From contig NZ_WHUG01000008.1 in NCBI RefSeq assembly GCF_009380215.1, positions 124,001-188,000 on the forward strand: 64,000 bases of DNA, in the 5' to 3' direction. A program made the translations under genes and the position numbers. Below the pieces are notes generated by a model. The model was not told the DNA's origin, did no database searches, and saw only the letters and a program-made list of their open reading frames with translations. Source of the DNA: Rugamonas aquatica (lineage in GTDB: Bacteria; Pseudomonadota; Gammaproteobacteria; Burkholderiales; Burkholderiaceae_D). The first letter of the stretch is position 1. Each line of letters starts with the position of its first letter. Positions 7,980 to 16,058 of the stretch are shown here, piece by piece.

Positions 7980-10004
7980 TTACTTCAGCGCCAGGCGGCT
8001 GCGCGCCGGCGGCAGGGCTGCGGCGCCGTGGCCGTTGCCCAGTTTGAAGATGCGCACCACTTGCTCCAGGTCCGCCGCCTGGTCCTGCAAGGCGTGGGCT
8101 GCTGCGGCGGCTTCTTCGACCAGCGCGGCGTTCTGCTGCGTGACCTGGTCCATCTGCGCGATCGCTTCGTGCACCTGGCCGATGCCGGCGCGCTGCTCTT
8201 CGCTGGCGGTGCTGATCTCGGCCATGATGTCGGTCACGCGGCGCACGCTGACCACCACTTCCTGCATCGTCGAGCCGGCTTGTTCGACCTGCTTGCTGCC
8301 GATGTCGACCTTGCTGACGGAGTCGTCGATCAGCGCCTTGATTTCCTTGGCCGCCGTGGCCGAGCGCTGCGCCAGGTTGCGCACTTCCTGCGCCACGACC
8401 GCGAAGCCGCGGCCCTGTTCGCCGGCGCGCGCCGCTTCAACGGCGGCGTTCAGCGCCAGGATGTTGGTCTGGAACGCAATGCCGTCGATGACCGAAATGA
8501 TGTCGACGATCTTGCGCGACGACTGGTTGATCGAACCCATGGTGTCGACCACCTGCGCCACCACCTCGCCACCCTTGGCGGCGATGCCGGAGGCGGCCAG
8601 CGCCATCTGGTTGGCCTGGGCCGCGTTGTCGGCGTTCTGGCGCACGGCGCTGCTCAGCTGCTCCATCGAGGCGGCGGTTTCTTCCAGGCTGGACGCCTGT
8701 TCTTCGGTGCGCGACGACAGGTCCAGGTTGCCGGCGGCGATTTCATTGGACGCGGTGGCGATCTGCTCGGCGCCCAAGCGCACCTGGCCGACCACGCCGG
8801 ACAGGTTGTTGCTGATGCCGTTCAGGGCGCGCAACACCAGGCCGATTTCGTCCTTGTTGCGGATGTCCAGCTGCACGTCCAGCTCGCCCTTGGCGATGCG
8901 GCGCGCGGCTGCTTCGGCGCGTGCCAGCGGACGCGTGACGTTGGCGCGCACCAGCAGGAACAGGATGACGGCGAACAGCGCCAGCGACACCAGGCCCAGC
9001 GCGGCGTAGCGGTTGCGCAGCTGGCCGGCTTCGCGGGTGATCTCTTCGGTGTAGGTGCCGCCGACGATCAGCCAGTTCCAGGCCTTGAAGGTGTGGAACT
9101 CGACCATCTTTTCGCGCGGCGCGGTGTTGGCGTTGTCGGCCCAGTCGTAGCTCATCGAGCCTTCCTTGGCTTCCAGCATGTCCTTGACGAACAGGCGGTC
9201 GTCGCTGCTCTTGCTGTCGATCAGGTTCTCGCCTTCCTTGGCGGGATGGACCAGCGCCGTGCCCAACGTCTTGCCCGGCGCGGCGTTGACCACGTAGATG
9301 TAGCCGGTGTCGCCGATCTTGATGGCCTTGATCTTTTCCTTCAGCATCGCCATGTTCTTGGAGATGTCCAGGCCGATGAACAGCACGCCGATGACGTGGC
9401 CGCTGGCGTCCTTGATCGGGTCGTACTGGGTGATGTACTGCTTGCCGAACAGCGTGGCCAGGCCGATGTAGTTGGCGCCGGCGCGCAGCGGCGCGTAGCT
9501 CGGGTGGGCGTGGTCGAGCTGGGTGCCGACCGCGCGCTCGCCGTTTTCCTTCTTCAGCGAGGTGCTCACGCGCACGAACTCGTCGCCGTTGGCGGCGAAG
9601 ATGGTGGCGACCACGCCGGTGTCGGCGGTGAAGCGATCGGGGATGGTGAAGTCCAGGTTCAGCGTCTTGCCGTCGTGCTTGAGCGAAGGCGTGGGCTTGC
9701 CGCCGATGTCGACCGTGGCGGCCGGGTCCAGCGTGAACTTGCCGTCGCCGAAGCCGGCCGCGAACAGGCGCGCAAAGCTCGACGCTTCATTGGTCATGGC
9801 GGTGTTGAACACTTCGACCGTGTTGCTGATGCCGCCCAGCGTATTGGCGACGTTGGCCTTGGCGCGCTCTTTGAGCATGGCTGAAGTGCTGAGGTTAATC
9901 AGGCTGAGCAGCATGGCCAGGATGACGGCGATCAGGCCGAAGGTGAACACGGTAATCTTGGTGCCGACACCCCAATTGCGGGGATTCATAGTAAAGGTTT
10001 GCAT
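7980..10004 (-). CDS. Methyl-accepting chemotaxis protein with Cache-type sensor
   Basis: A 674-residue chemoreceptor. TM1 is about residues 17-40. A periplasmic Cache_3-Cache_2-like domain follows to about 350 (DTGVVATIFAANGDEFVRVSTS, GDTGYIYVVNAAPG, WNWLIVGGTY). TM2 is about 360-380, then HAMP, then a long coiled-coil signalling domain with the conserved tip EQGRGFAVVAQEVRNLAQRS. Methylation helices are Glu/Gln/Ala-rich. There is no CheR-binding pentapeptide at the C-terminus, so adaptation would rely on other receptors. It is a stand-alone gene with its own promoter. The ligand is unknown. Confidence 0.95.
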   Translation of the reverse strand: MQTFTMNPRNWGVGTKITVFTFGLIAVILAMLLSLINLSTSAMLKERAKANVANTLGGISNTVEVFNTAMTNEASSFARLFAAGFGDGKFTLDPAATVDIGGKPTPSLKHDGKTLNLDFTIPDRFTADTGVVATIFAANGDEFVRVSTSLKKENGERAVGTQLDHAHPSYAPLRAGANYIGLATLFGKQYITQYDPIKDASGHVIGVLFIGLDISKNMAMLKEKIKAIKIGDTGYIYVVNAAPGKTLGTALVHPAKEGENLIDSKSSDDRLFVKDMLEAKEGSMSYDWADNANTAPREKMVEFHTFKAWNWLIVGGTYTEEITREAGQLRNRYAALGLVSLALFAVILFLLVRANVTRPLARAEAAARRIAKGELDVQLDIRNKDEIGLVLRALNGISNNLSGVVGQVRLGAEQIATASNEIAAGNLDLSSRTEEQASSLEETAASMEQLSSAVRQNADNAAQANQMALAASGIAAKGGEVVAQVVDTMGSINQSSRKIVDIISVIDGIAFQTNILALNAAVEAARAGEQGRGFAVVAQEVRNLAQRSATAAKEIKALIDDSVSKVDIGSKQVEQAGSTMQEVVVSVRRVTDIMAEISTASEEQRAGIGQVHEAIAQMDQVTQQNAALVEEAAAAAHALQDQAADLEQVVRIFKLGNGHGAAALPPARSRLALK

Positions 10005-10174
10005 TGTTTTTTTTAGTTAAGGTACTGCTGATTGAGGGCGCTCTGGTTCGAGCATGCTCCGGGGGAGCGACTGCATGAGGCGTGCTGCTTGCTGCGTAGG
10101 CGCCTCGCGAGTCGGAGGCGTGCGGGCTCTGCCGGAGTGATGCGTGGCGGGGCCGTCAAAAACATAAGACCGGT

Positions 10175-10202
10175 ATAGTACCACATTTTTGCCGTATTGC
10201 AA
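10175..10202 (-). promoter_or_regulatory. Promoter of the chemoreceptor gene
   Basis: On the minus strand TTGCAA and TACTAT are spaced 16 bp apart, about 170 bp before the start codon. Confidence 0.5.
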
Positions 10203-10452
10203 CATAAATGTGTATGCCATCAACCAGTTTTGTTTTAGAAAACAATGACTTGAATAAAAAATTGCCGGGAGTGCAGGTCGCCGTGTCGTGCGCTGCGGCG
10301 TTCAGCTAGTTTCATTTCAGCCACCCTTAAGCTTGGGCGGGGACACTGCAAACTACCAGAGCCGTGTAGCAGCGCTATCCTGTAGAATGGAAACGCAGGC
10401 CCAGGCGCTGCGCATGACGATCAATGAATTCACTACGTTTCGGAGTAAGCCG
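10203..10452. other. Intergenic region between chemoreceptor promoter and prc
   Basis: No gene is supported here. A TAGAAT -10-like box at 10383-10388 may belong to prc, but no good -35 box is visible at 16-18 bp. Open frames in this stretch look like chance. Confidence 0.4.
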
Positions 10453-12711
10453 ATGAAGAAGCAAATGCTGTTGGTAGCCGTGTTGGCGGCGCTGTCAGTG
10501 CAGGCCGGCGCGGCCGTGCCAGAAAAAGCGGCGGCAGAGACCGTACTCAAACCCCAGCCGGGCCAGGCCCAGGCGGCCGTATGGGCCTCGCGGGTGCTGA
10601 CCAAACTCCATTACAAATCCACGCCGCTGGACGATGCGATGTCGGAAAAGATTTTCGACCGCTATTTCAAGTCGCTGGATTCTGAAAAACTGTTCTTCAC
10701 CCAGGCCGATCTCGACCAGTACGCCATCGTGCGCACCCGCCTGGACGACGCCATCAACGGCGAAAACCTCAGCGTGCCGTTCGCGATCTACAACCAGTAC
10801 CAGCAGCGCTTCAACGAGCGCATCGCCTACGCTCGCGAACTGCTCAAGACCAAGCCCGATTTCAGCCTCGACGAGAGCTACCAGTACGACCGCGAAAAGG
10901 CCGACTGGGTCAAGAGCGACGCCGAGCTGAAGGAACTGTGGCGCAAGCGCGTCAAGAACGACTGGCTGCGCCTGAAGCTGGCCGGCAAGGACGACAAGGG
11001 CATCCGCGAGACGCTCGACAAGCGCTACGAGAACTACATCAGCCGCTCGCGCAAGCTGACCAATGAAGACGTGTTCCAGATCTTCATGAACGCCTACGCG
11101 ATGTCGATCGAGCCGCATACCAACTACCTGGGCCCGCGCGCGTCGGAAAACTTCGACATCGCCATGCGCCTGTCGCTCGAAGGCATAGGCTGCGTGCTGC
11201 AGACCCGCGACGAATACACGGTCGTGCGCGAAGTGGTGCCGGGCAGCCCGGCCGGCTTGTCGGGCAAGATCAAGGTCGGCGACAAGATCCTCGGCGTGGC
11301 CAAGGACGACAACTCGCCGATGACCGAAGTGCTGGGCTGGCGCATCGACGACGTGGTCGCGCTGATACGCGGCCCGAAAGATTCCACCGTGCGCCTGGAC
11401 ATCCAGCCGGTCGATGCCGGCGTCGACGGCAAGCACACGCTGGTATCGCTGGTGCGCAAGAAAATCAGCATGGAAGAGCAGTCGGCCAAGAAATCCATCC
11501 TGGAAGTGAAGGATGGCGCCGCCAAGCGCCGCATCGGCGTGATTTCGCTGCCGACCTTCTACATGGACTTCGAAGCCAGCCGCAAGGGCGACAAGGAATA
11601 CAAGAGCGCCACCCGCGACGTGGCCCGCCTGCTGGGCGAGCTGAAGAAGGAAAAAGTCGACAACGTGCTGATCGACCTGCGCAACAACGGCGGCGGTTCG
11701 CTGTCGGAAGCGGTGGCGCTGACCGGCCTGTTCATCGACAAGGGCCCGGTGGTGCAGCAGCGTAACAGCGACAACAAGATTGAAATCGAGAGCGACAACA
11801 ACGCCGGCATGGCCTGGGACGGTCCGCTGGGCGTGCTCATCAATCGTGGTTCGGCCTCGGCTTCGGAGATTTTCGCGGCCGCCATCCAGGACTACGGCCG
11901 TGGCATCATCATCGGCGAGCCGAGCTTCGGCAAAGGCACGGTGCAGACCATCTTCGGCCTGGACCGTTTCGCCCAGAGCGACAAGGTCCACTACGGCGAG
12001 CTGAAGATGACCATCGCCCAGTTCTTCCGCATCAACGGCGGCACCACGCAGCTGCGCGGCGTCACGCCGGACATCAAGCTGCCGACCATGGGCGATTCCG
12101 ACACCTTCGGCGAATCGAGCTACGACAATGCCTTGCCGTGGACCTCGATCAAGCCTGCGCCCTACATCCCGACCGGCGACCTGAAGGACATCCTGCCGCT
12201 GCTGGACAAGAAGCACGAAGCCCGCGTGGCCAAGGACAAGGACTTCCAGTACCTGGCCGAGGACATAGCGCTGGTCAAGAAACAGCGCAAGGACAACCTG
12301 ATCTCGCTGAACGAGACCGCGCGCCGCAAGGAACGCGACACGCAGGAAGCACGCGCCAAGCTGCGCGAAGCGCGCTTGCTGTCGACCACGCCTGGCGCGG
12401 ACGATCCCATCCTGGTGCCTGATCCGAAAGACGCGCTGAACAAGGCGATCTCGGCCAAAGCAGCCAACGGCAAGCCTGCGCCGTCGCCGAAAGTAGCGGC
12501 AGTGAAGGGCGCGCTGCGCACCGACGACGGCCTGCAGGGCGACGAGCGCTCGCTGACCGCCGAACTGGACGCCGAAAAAGCCGCCAAGGCCGCCAAGGAC
12601 GTGCTGCTTAACGAAGCGGTACACATCCTGGCCGACGAGGTCAGCCTGCTCAAGACCGACACCCGCATGGCCTCGCGCGTGCTGCCGTATGCGGTGGAAG
12701 CTGGCAAATAA
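10453..12711 (+). CDS. prc: Carboxy-terminal processing (tail-specific) protease Prc, S41 family
   Basis: A 752-residue periplasmic protease. ATG 10453 gives a signal peptide (MKKQMLLVAVLAALSVQAGA); the upstream open frame is not used. The layout follows E. coli Prc: N-terminal helical domain (to about 220), PDZ (about 225-315, VPGSPAGLSGKIKVGDKIL), S41 protease core, then a long C-terminal DUF3340-type domain. The catalytic pair is visible as Ser469 in GSASASEIF and Lys494 in SFGKGTVQ, 25 apart as in E. coli. Prc removes or degrades proteins with nonpolar C-termini and controls peptidoglycan hydrolases such as MepS. The NHL-M23 gene lies nearby downstream but has its own promoter. Confidence 0.95.
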   Translation: MKKQMLLVAVLAALSVQAGAAVPEKAAAETVLKPQPGQAQAAVWASRVLTKLHYKSTPLDDAMSEKIFDRYFKSLDSEKLFFTQADLDQYAIVRTRLDDAINGENLSVPFAIYNQYQQRFNERIAYARELLKTKPDFSLDESYQYDREKADWVKSDAELKELWRKRVKNDWLRLKLAGKDDKGIRETLDKRYENYISRSRKLTNEDVFQIFMNAYAMSIEPHTNYLGPRASENFDIAMRLSLEGIGCVLQTRDEYTVVREVVPGSPAGLSGKIKVGDKILGVAKDDNSPMTEVLGWRIDDVVALIRGPKDSTVRLDIQPVDAGVDGKHTLVSLVRKKISMEEQSAKKSILEVKDGAAKRRIGVISLPTFYMDFEASRKGDKEYKSATRDVARLLGELKKEKVDNVLIDLRNNGGGSLSEAVALTGLFIDKGPVVQQRNSDNKIEIESDNNAGMAWDGPLGVLINRGSASASEIFAAAIQDYGRGIIIGEPSFGKGTVQTIFGLDRFAQSDKVHYGELKMTIAQFFRINGGTTQLRGVTPDIKLPTMGDSDTFGESSYDNALPWTSIKPAPYIPTGDLKDILPLLDKKHEARVAKDKDFQYLAEDIALVKKQRKDNLISLNETARRKERDTQEARAKLREARLLSTTPGADDPILVPDPKDALNKAISAKAANGKPAPSPKVAAVKGALRTDDGLQGDERSLTAELDAEKAAKAAKDVLLNEAVHILADEVSLLKTDTRMASRVLPYAVEAGK

Positions 12712-12730
12712 GCCGCCACGCTCCATCCCA

Positions 12731-12759
12731 GCCCCGCGCCTGTCGCGGGGCTTTTTTTT
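12731..12759 (+). terminator. Rho-independent terminator of prc
   Basis: An 8-bp GC stem (GCCCCGCG / CGCGGGGC) with a 5-nt loop, followed by eight T. It lies 20 bp after the prc stop. Confidence 0.9.
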
Positions 12760-12814
12760 GAGTTATTCATCACGGGTATTTCTGGTATTGCCAATATAAA
12801 TTGGATATATATTC

Positions 12815-12896
12815 CGCGATGCAGCATCATTCACCTGTCTCCTCTATCTCCTCCAAGGAAATAGATTTAGCCCGCTCCCGTAGCGGGCTTTTTTTT
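12815..12896 (+). ncRNA. Candidate small RNA ending in its own terminator
   Basis: After the prc terminator an AT-rich stretch (TTGCCA at 12788, TATATT at 12808, spacing only 14) could serve as a weak promoter. The following ~80 nt hold two CTCCT motifs (an anti-Shine-Dalgarno pattern) and end in a second strong terminator although no protein gene lies between the two terminators. This layout fits an orphan sRNA. The promoter is poor and the 5' end is a guess. Confidence 0.3.
12869..12896 (+). terminator. Second rho-independent terminator upstream of the NHL-M23 gene
   Basis: Stem AGCCCGCT / AGCGGGCT with a 5-nt loop, then a run of T. It terminates either read-through from prc or a small RNA between the two terminators. 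Confidence 0.85.
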
Positions 12897-12906
12897 CGCC
12901 TGTTTT

Positions 12907-12935
12907 TTGCCTGCCTACAGAAGATCGGTTAAAAT
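12907..12935 (+). promoter_or_regulatory. Promoter of the NHL-M23 peptidase gene
   Basis: TTGCCT and TAAAAT are separated by exactly 17 bp. Transcription would begin near 12942, so translation cannot start at the upstream ATG at 12907. This supports the GTG at 12970. Confidence 0.65.
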
Positions 12936-12969
12936 ATTTTCTTTAGATCAACTTTTAGGCTTGCGCAAC

Positions 12970-15120
12970 GTGACTCCTACCCAATTCAAGTTAATCGCCG
13001 CCGCATTGGCGTTCGGCGGGGCGTTGGGCGGAGGCGGAGCGGCCTATATCCTGACCCATTCCGGCGGCGGCGACGCCGGCACCGAGGTGGCGCAGCCGAC
13101 AGCGGCCAAAGGCACACAGCCGCACTGGAGCGCGCGCGTCACCTCCATCGCCGGCGACGGCTTGCCGGGCGCGAACAACGGCCACGGCCGCAGCACGCGC
13201 TTTGCCGATCCGTTCGGCGTCGTCATCGATGGCGCCGGCAACTTGTACGTGGCCGACGGCGGCGACAACAACAGCATCCGCAAGATCGCGCTGGACGGCA
13301 CCACCACCACGCTGGCCGGTGCGGTCGAGGGCTATGCGGAAGGGGCGGGCAAGGCGGCCGCCTTCAATACGCCGTCCGGACTGGCGATCGACGCCGCCGG
13401 CAACCTGTACGTGGCCGACACCGGCAACAACGCCATCCGCAAGGTCACGCCCGAAGGCGTGGTCAGCACGCTGGCCGGCGACGGCCTGCCGGGCGACAAG
13501 GATGGCCGCGGCGCGGCAGCCCAGTTCAACGGCCCGGTCGGCATCGCGGTGGACGCGGCCGGCGTGGTCTACGTCTCCGACACTTATAACGACCGCATCC
13601 GCCGCATCGCGCCGAACGGCGACGTCACCACCATCGCCGGCGGCAGCCGCGCCGGCAAGGCCGACGGCGCCGCCGCGCAAGCCTTGTTCGATACGCCGAC
13701 CGGCCTGGCGATCAGCGCCGCCGGCGACCTGTACATCGCCGACACCGGCAACCACGCGATCCGCAAGCTGGGCAAGGACGGCAAGGTCAGCACCATCGCC
13801 CAGGCCGATGACGACGACCGCAACGCGCTGCTGCGCGCACCGGTCGGGCTGGCGCTGACGCCGGACGGCTATCTGTACGCGAGCAGCAACGCCCACGGCC
13901 GGCTGGCGCAGATCACCCCGACCGGCGACGTGCTGACGCTGGACGATGCCGACCATCCGCCGCAACCCGGCTACGGCTCCGACGGCAGTGTGCGCCTCTA
14001 CGCGCCGCGCGGCGTGGCCTTGGCCAAGGACGGCTCGCTGTTCGTCACCGACGCCGCCACTTTCCGCCTGCATCACGTCGCGCTGGCGCTGGCTGGCCAG
14101 GCGGCCGCGCCGGAACTGCCGCTGCCCCCGGCGCCTTCCCACAGCGCCACCATGCTGTGGCCGATCAAGCCGCAGGACAAGGCGCATGAAGTGGTCGGCC
14201 TGATGGGCGAGGTGCGCGGCAATTTCGACGGCGAAAGCCGCGACCATTTCCATTCGGGGCTGGATGTCCAGGCGGCCATCGGCACGCCGGTGCTGGCCGT
14301 CACCGCCGGCAAGGTCGCCGATCCGCGCGCCAGCTGGGGCTATGGCGAACTGTCGGAAGGGCTGTCGCTGGACGGCCTGCAATACATCCACATGCGCGTC
14401 GGCCGTGGCGCCAACGACAAGCTGCTCGACCCGCGCTTCCAGTTGCTGAAGGACGAGAAGGGCGTGCCGGCCGCCGTGCGCGTCAAGCGCGGCACCCGCT
14501 TCGTCGTCGGTGAACCGCTGGGCACCGTCAACCGCATGGCCCATGTGCACCTGGACTACAAGCCGAACGGCGACGCCCTCAATCCGCTGACGCTGCCATT
14601 CGTCGACCTGGAAGACACCATCGCGCCGCAGATCCAGTCGATCGCGCTGACCGACAGCAGCGGCAAGCCGCTCAAGGAAAAGGTCGACGGCCGCCTGCTG
14701 GTGCCGCGCGCCCTGGGTGAAGTGCAGATCGTCGTCGACGCCTTCGACCAGATGAACGGCAACCAGGCCCGCCGCCGCCTGGGCTTGTACAAGCTGGGCT
14801 ACCAGCTGCTCAATGCCGACGGTGAAATCATCCCCGGCATGGAGCAGCCGCTGATTACCCAGCTGTACGACCGCCTGCCGCGCAACCGCGAGGCCGTCAA
14901 GCTGGCTTACTCGGTCAGCAGCGGCATTACCGTGCACGGCGCGGCCGAGACGCGCTTCTCCTACGCCATCAACAACAGCCTGATCCACGGCAAGCTGACG
15001 CCGGGCGCGTGGAAGGTCGGCGTCCTCGGTCCCGGCCAGTACACCCTGCGCATCACCGCCGAAGACTACGCCGGCAACGCCGCCAGCAAGGGCCGCGATT
15101 TGCTGATTACCGTAGACTGA
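12970..15120 (+). CDS. NHL beta-propeller fused to an M23 (LytM-like) peptidase
   Basis: A 716-residue protein; GTG 12970 is chosen because the promoter overlaps the longer frame and an AGG lies about 10 nt before it. Residues 7-30 form a signal anchor (LIAAALAFGGALGGGGAAYIL). Residues about 45-370 hold five or more NHL repeats (PFGVVIDGAGNLYVADGG, PSGLAIDAAGNLYVADTG), a beta-propeller. Residues about 400-560 form a M23 metallopeptidase-like domain, with zinc ligands His428 and Asp432 in HSGLD and His525-x-His527. The last 150 residues look beta-rich. A periplasmic peptidoglycan endopeptidase steered by the propeller is plausible. Activity is not certain, as the usual YGH motif is replaced by YIHM. 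Confidence 0.8.
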   Translation: MTPTQFKLIAAALAFGGALGGGGAAYILTHSGGGDAGTEVAQPTAAKGTQPHWSARVTSIAGDGLPGANNGHGRSTRFADPFGVVIDGAGNLYVADGGDNNSIRKIALDGTTTTLAGAVEGYAEGAGKAAAFNTPSGLAIDAAGNLYVADTGNNAIRKVTPEGVVSTLAGDGLPGDKDGRGAAAQFNGPVGIAVDAAGVVYVSDTYNDRIRRIAPNGDVTTIAGGSRAGKADGAAAQALFDTPTGLAISAAGDLYIADTGNHAIRKLGKDGKVSTIAQADDDDRNALLRAPVGLALTPDGYLYASSNAHGRLAQITPTGDVLTLDDADHPPQPGYGSDGSVRLYAPRGVALAKDGSLFVTDAATFRLHHVALALAGQAAAPELPLPPAPSHSATMLWPIKPQDKAHEVVGLMGEVRGNFDGESRDHFHSGLDVQAAIGTPVLAVTAGKVADPRASWGYGELSEGLSLDGLQYIHMRVGRGANDKLLDPRFQLLKDEKGVPAAVRVKRGTRFVVGEPLGTVNRMAHVHLDYKPNGDALNPLTLPFVDLEDTIAPQIQSIALTDSSGKPLKEKVDGRLLVPRALGEVQIVVDAFDQMNGNQARRRLGLYKLGYQLLNADGEIIPGMEQPLITQLYDRLPRNREAVKLAYSVSSGITVHGAAETRFSYAINNSLIHGKLTPGAWKVGVLGPGQYTLRITAEDYAGNAASKGRDLLITVD

Positions 15121-15172
15121 GCTGCTTGCCGCAAAACGCTATACAATTGCCACAAAAATAATTGAGGCATTT

Positions 15173-16057
15173 ATGCAATTGCTGTTTTCGCTGCTGGGCA
15201 CGGAGATCCTGACCGCGCTCGCCATGTTGTACCTTATGCTGGGCATGGCGTCGCTGGGCGTGGGCGTCAAGCTGCGCGCGCGGCCGCACAGCCAGTTGCG
15301 GGCGCAGGTCAATGCCTGGTGGTGGATCTTCCCGGTGGTCACGGTCAGCCTGCTGTTGCACCCGCTCGGCGCCACGCTGCTGGCGCTGTTGATCGGCCTG
15401 CTGGCCTTGCGCGAGCTGGCCCCGTTCGGCGCGCGCGGCTTTGTGCTGCCGGCCGCCGTCGTGTTCGGCAGCGCGCTGTTCCTGCCGGCGACGATAGCGC
15501 TGCTGGCGCTGCCGCCGGCCATCGCGGTGACGGCGGCGATCTTCCTGCGCAACCGCAGCCAGCCGGCGCTGGCGTGGCTGCTGTGGCTGGTGTTGTGCTA
15601 CAGCTGCCGCTTCCTTCCGCTGTTCGACAGCCTGCCGCTGGAACCGCATGTGCGGCTGGCCTGGCTGTTCTACCTCTACGTGCTGACCGCGTTGAACGAC
15701 GTGGCGCAATTCATCAGCGGCACCATCTTCGGCCGCCACCGCATCGCGCCCGGCATCAGCCCCAACAAGACCTGGCAAGGATTGGCTGGCGGCGTGGTGG
15801 TTACCTGCGCGCTGTCGCTGGCGCTGGGCCGCTACCTGCACCTGGCCGACGCTGTGCACCTGGCGGGCTTTGCGCTGCTGCTGTCGGTGGGCGGCTTCTG
15901 CGGCGACCTGATGTTCTCGGCCGCCAAGCGGGTATTGGGCGTCAAGGATTTCTCGCAACTGATACCCGGCCACGGCGGCATCCTCGACCGCGTCGACAGC
16001 CTGGTCGTCACGGCGCCGCTGCTGTATTTCCTCATCACTCATTTCCTGGGAAACTAA
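15173..16057 (+). CDS. CdsA-like phosphatidate cytidylyltransferase (YnbB equivalent)
   Basis: A 294-residue polytopic membrane protein (about eight helices). The CdsA signature is complete near the C-terminus: SAAKRVLGVKDFSQLIPGHGGILDRVDS. It should make a CDP-lipid from CTP and phosphatidate, or a variant substrate. The gene sits one base before the hydrolase-methyltransferase fusion, the same neighbour as ynbB-ynbC in E. coli, so it is probably the dedicated paralog of this cluster rather than the housekeeping CdsA. Confidence 0.88.
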   Translation: MQLLFSLLGTEILTALAMLYLMLGMASLGVGVKLRARPHSQLRAQVNAWWWIFPVVTVSLLLHPLGATLLALLIGLLALRELAPFGARGFVLPAAVVFGSALFLPATIALLALPPAIAVTAAIFLRNRSQPALAWLLWLVLCYSCRFLPLFDSLPLEPHVRLAWLFYLYVLTALNDVAQFISGTIFGRHRIAPGISPNKTWQGLAGGVVVTCALSLALGRYLHLADAVHLAGFALLLSVGGFCGDLMFSAAKRVLGVKDFSQLIPGHGGILDRVDSLVVTAPLLYFLITHFLGN

Positions 16058-16058
16058 T

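Noticed and set aside
10017..10223. 68-codon minus-strand frame upstream of the chemoreceptor
   Set aside because: It covers the predicted chemoreceptor promoter and has no Shine-Dalgarno or family resemblance.
12907..12969. Upstream ATG start for the NHL-M23 gene
   Set aside because: It lies inside the TTGCCT-17-TAAAAT promoter, so it would not be transcribed; GTG 12970 also gives a clean signal anchor.
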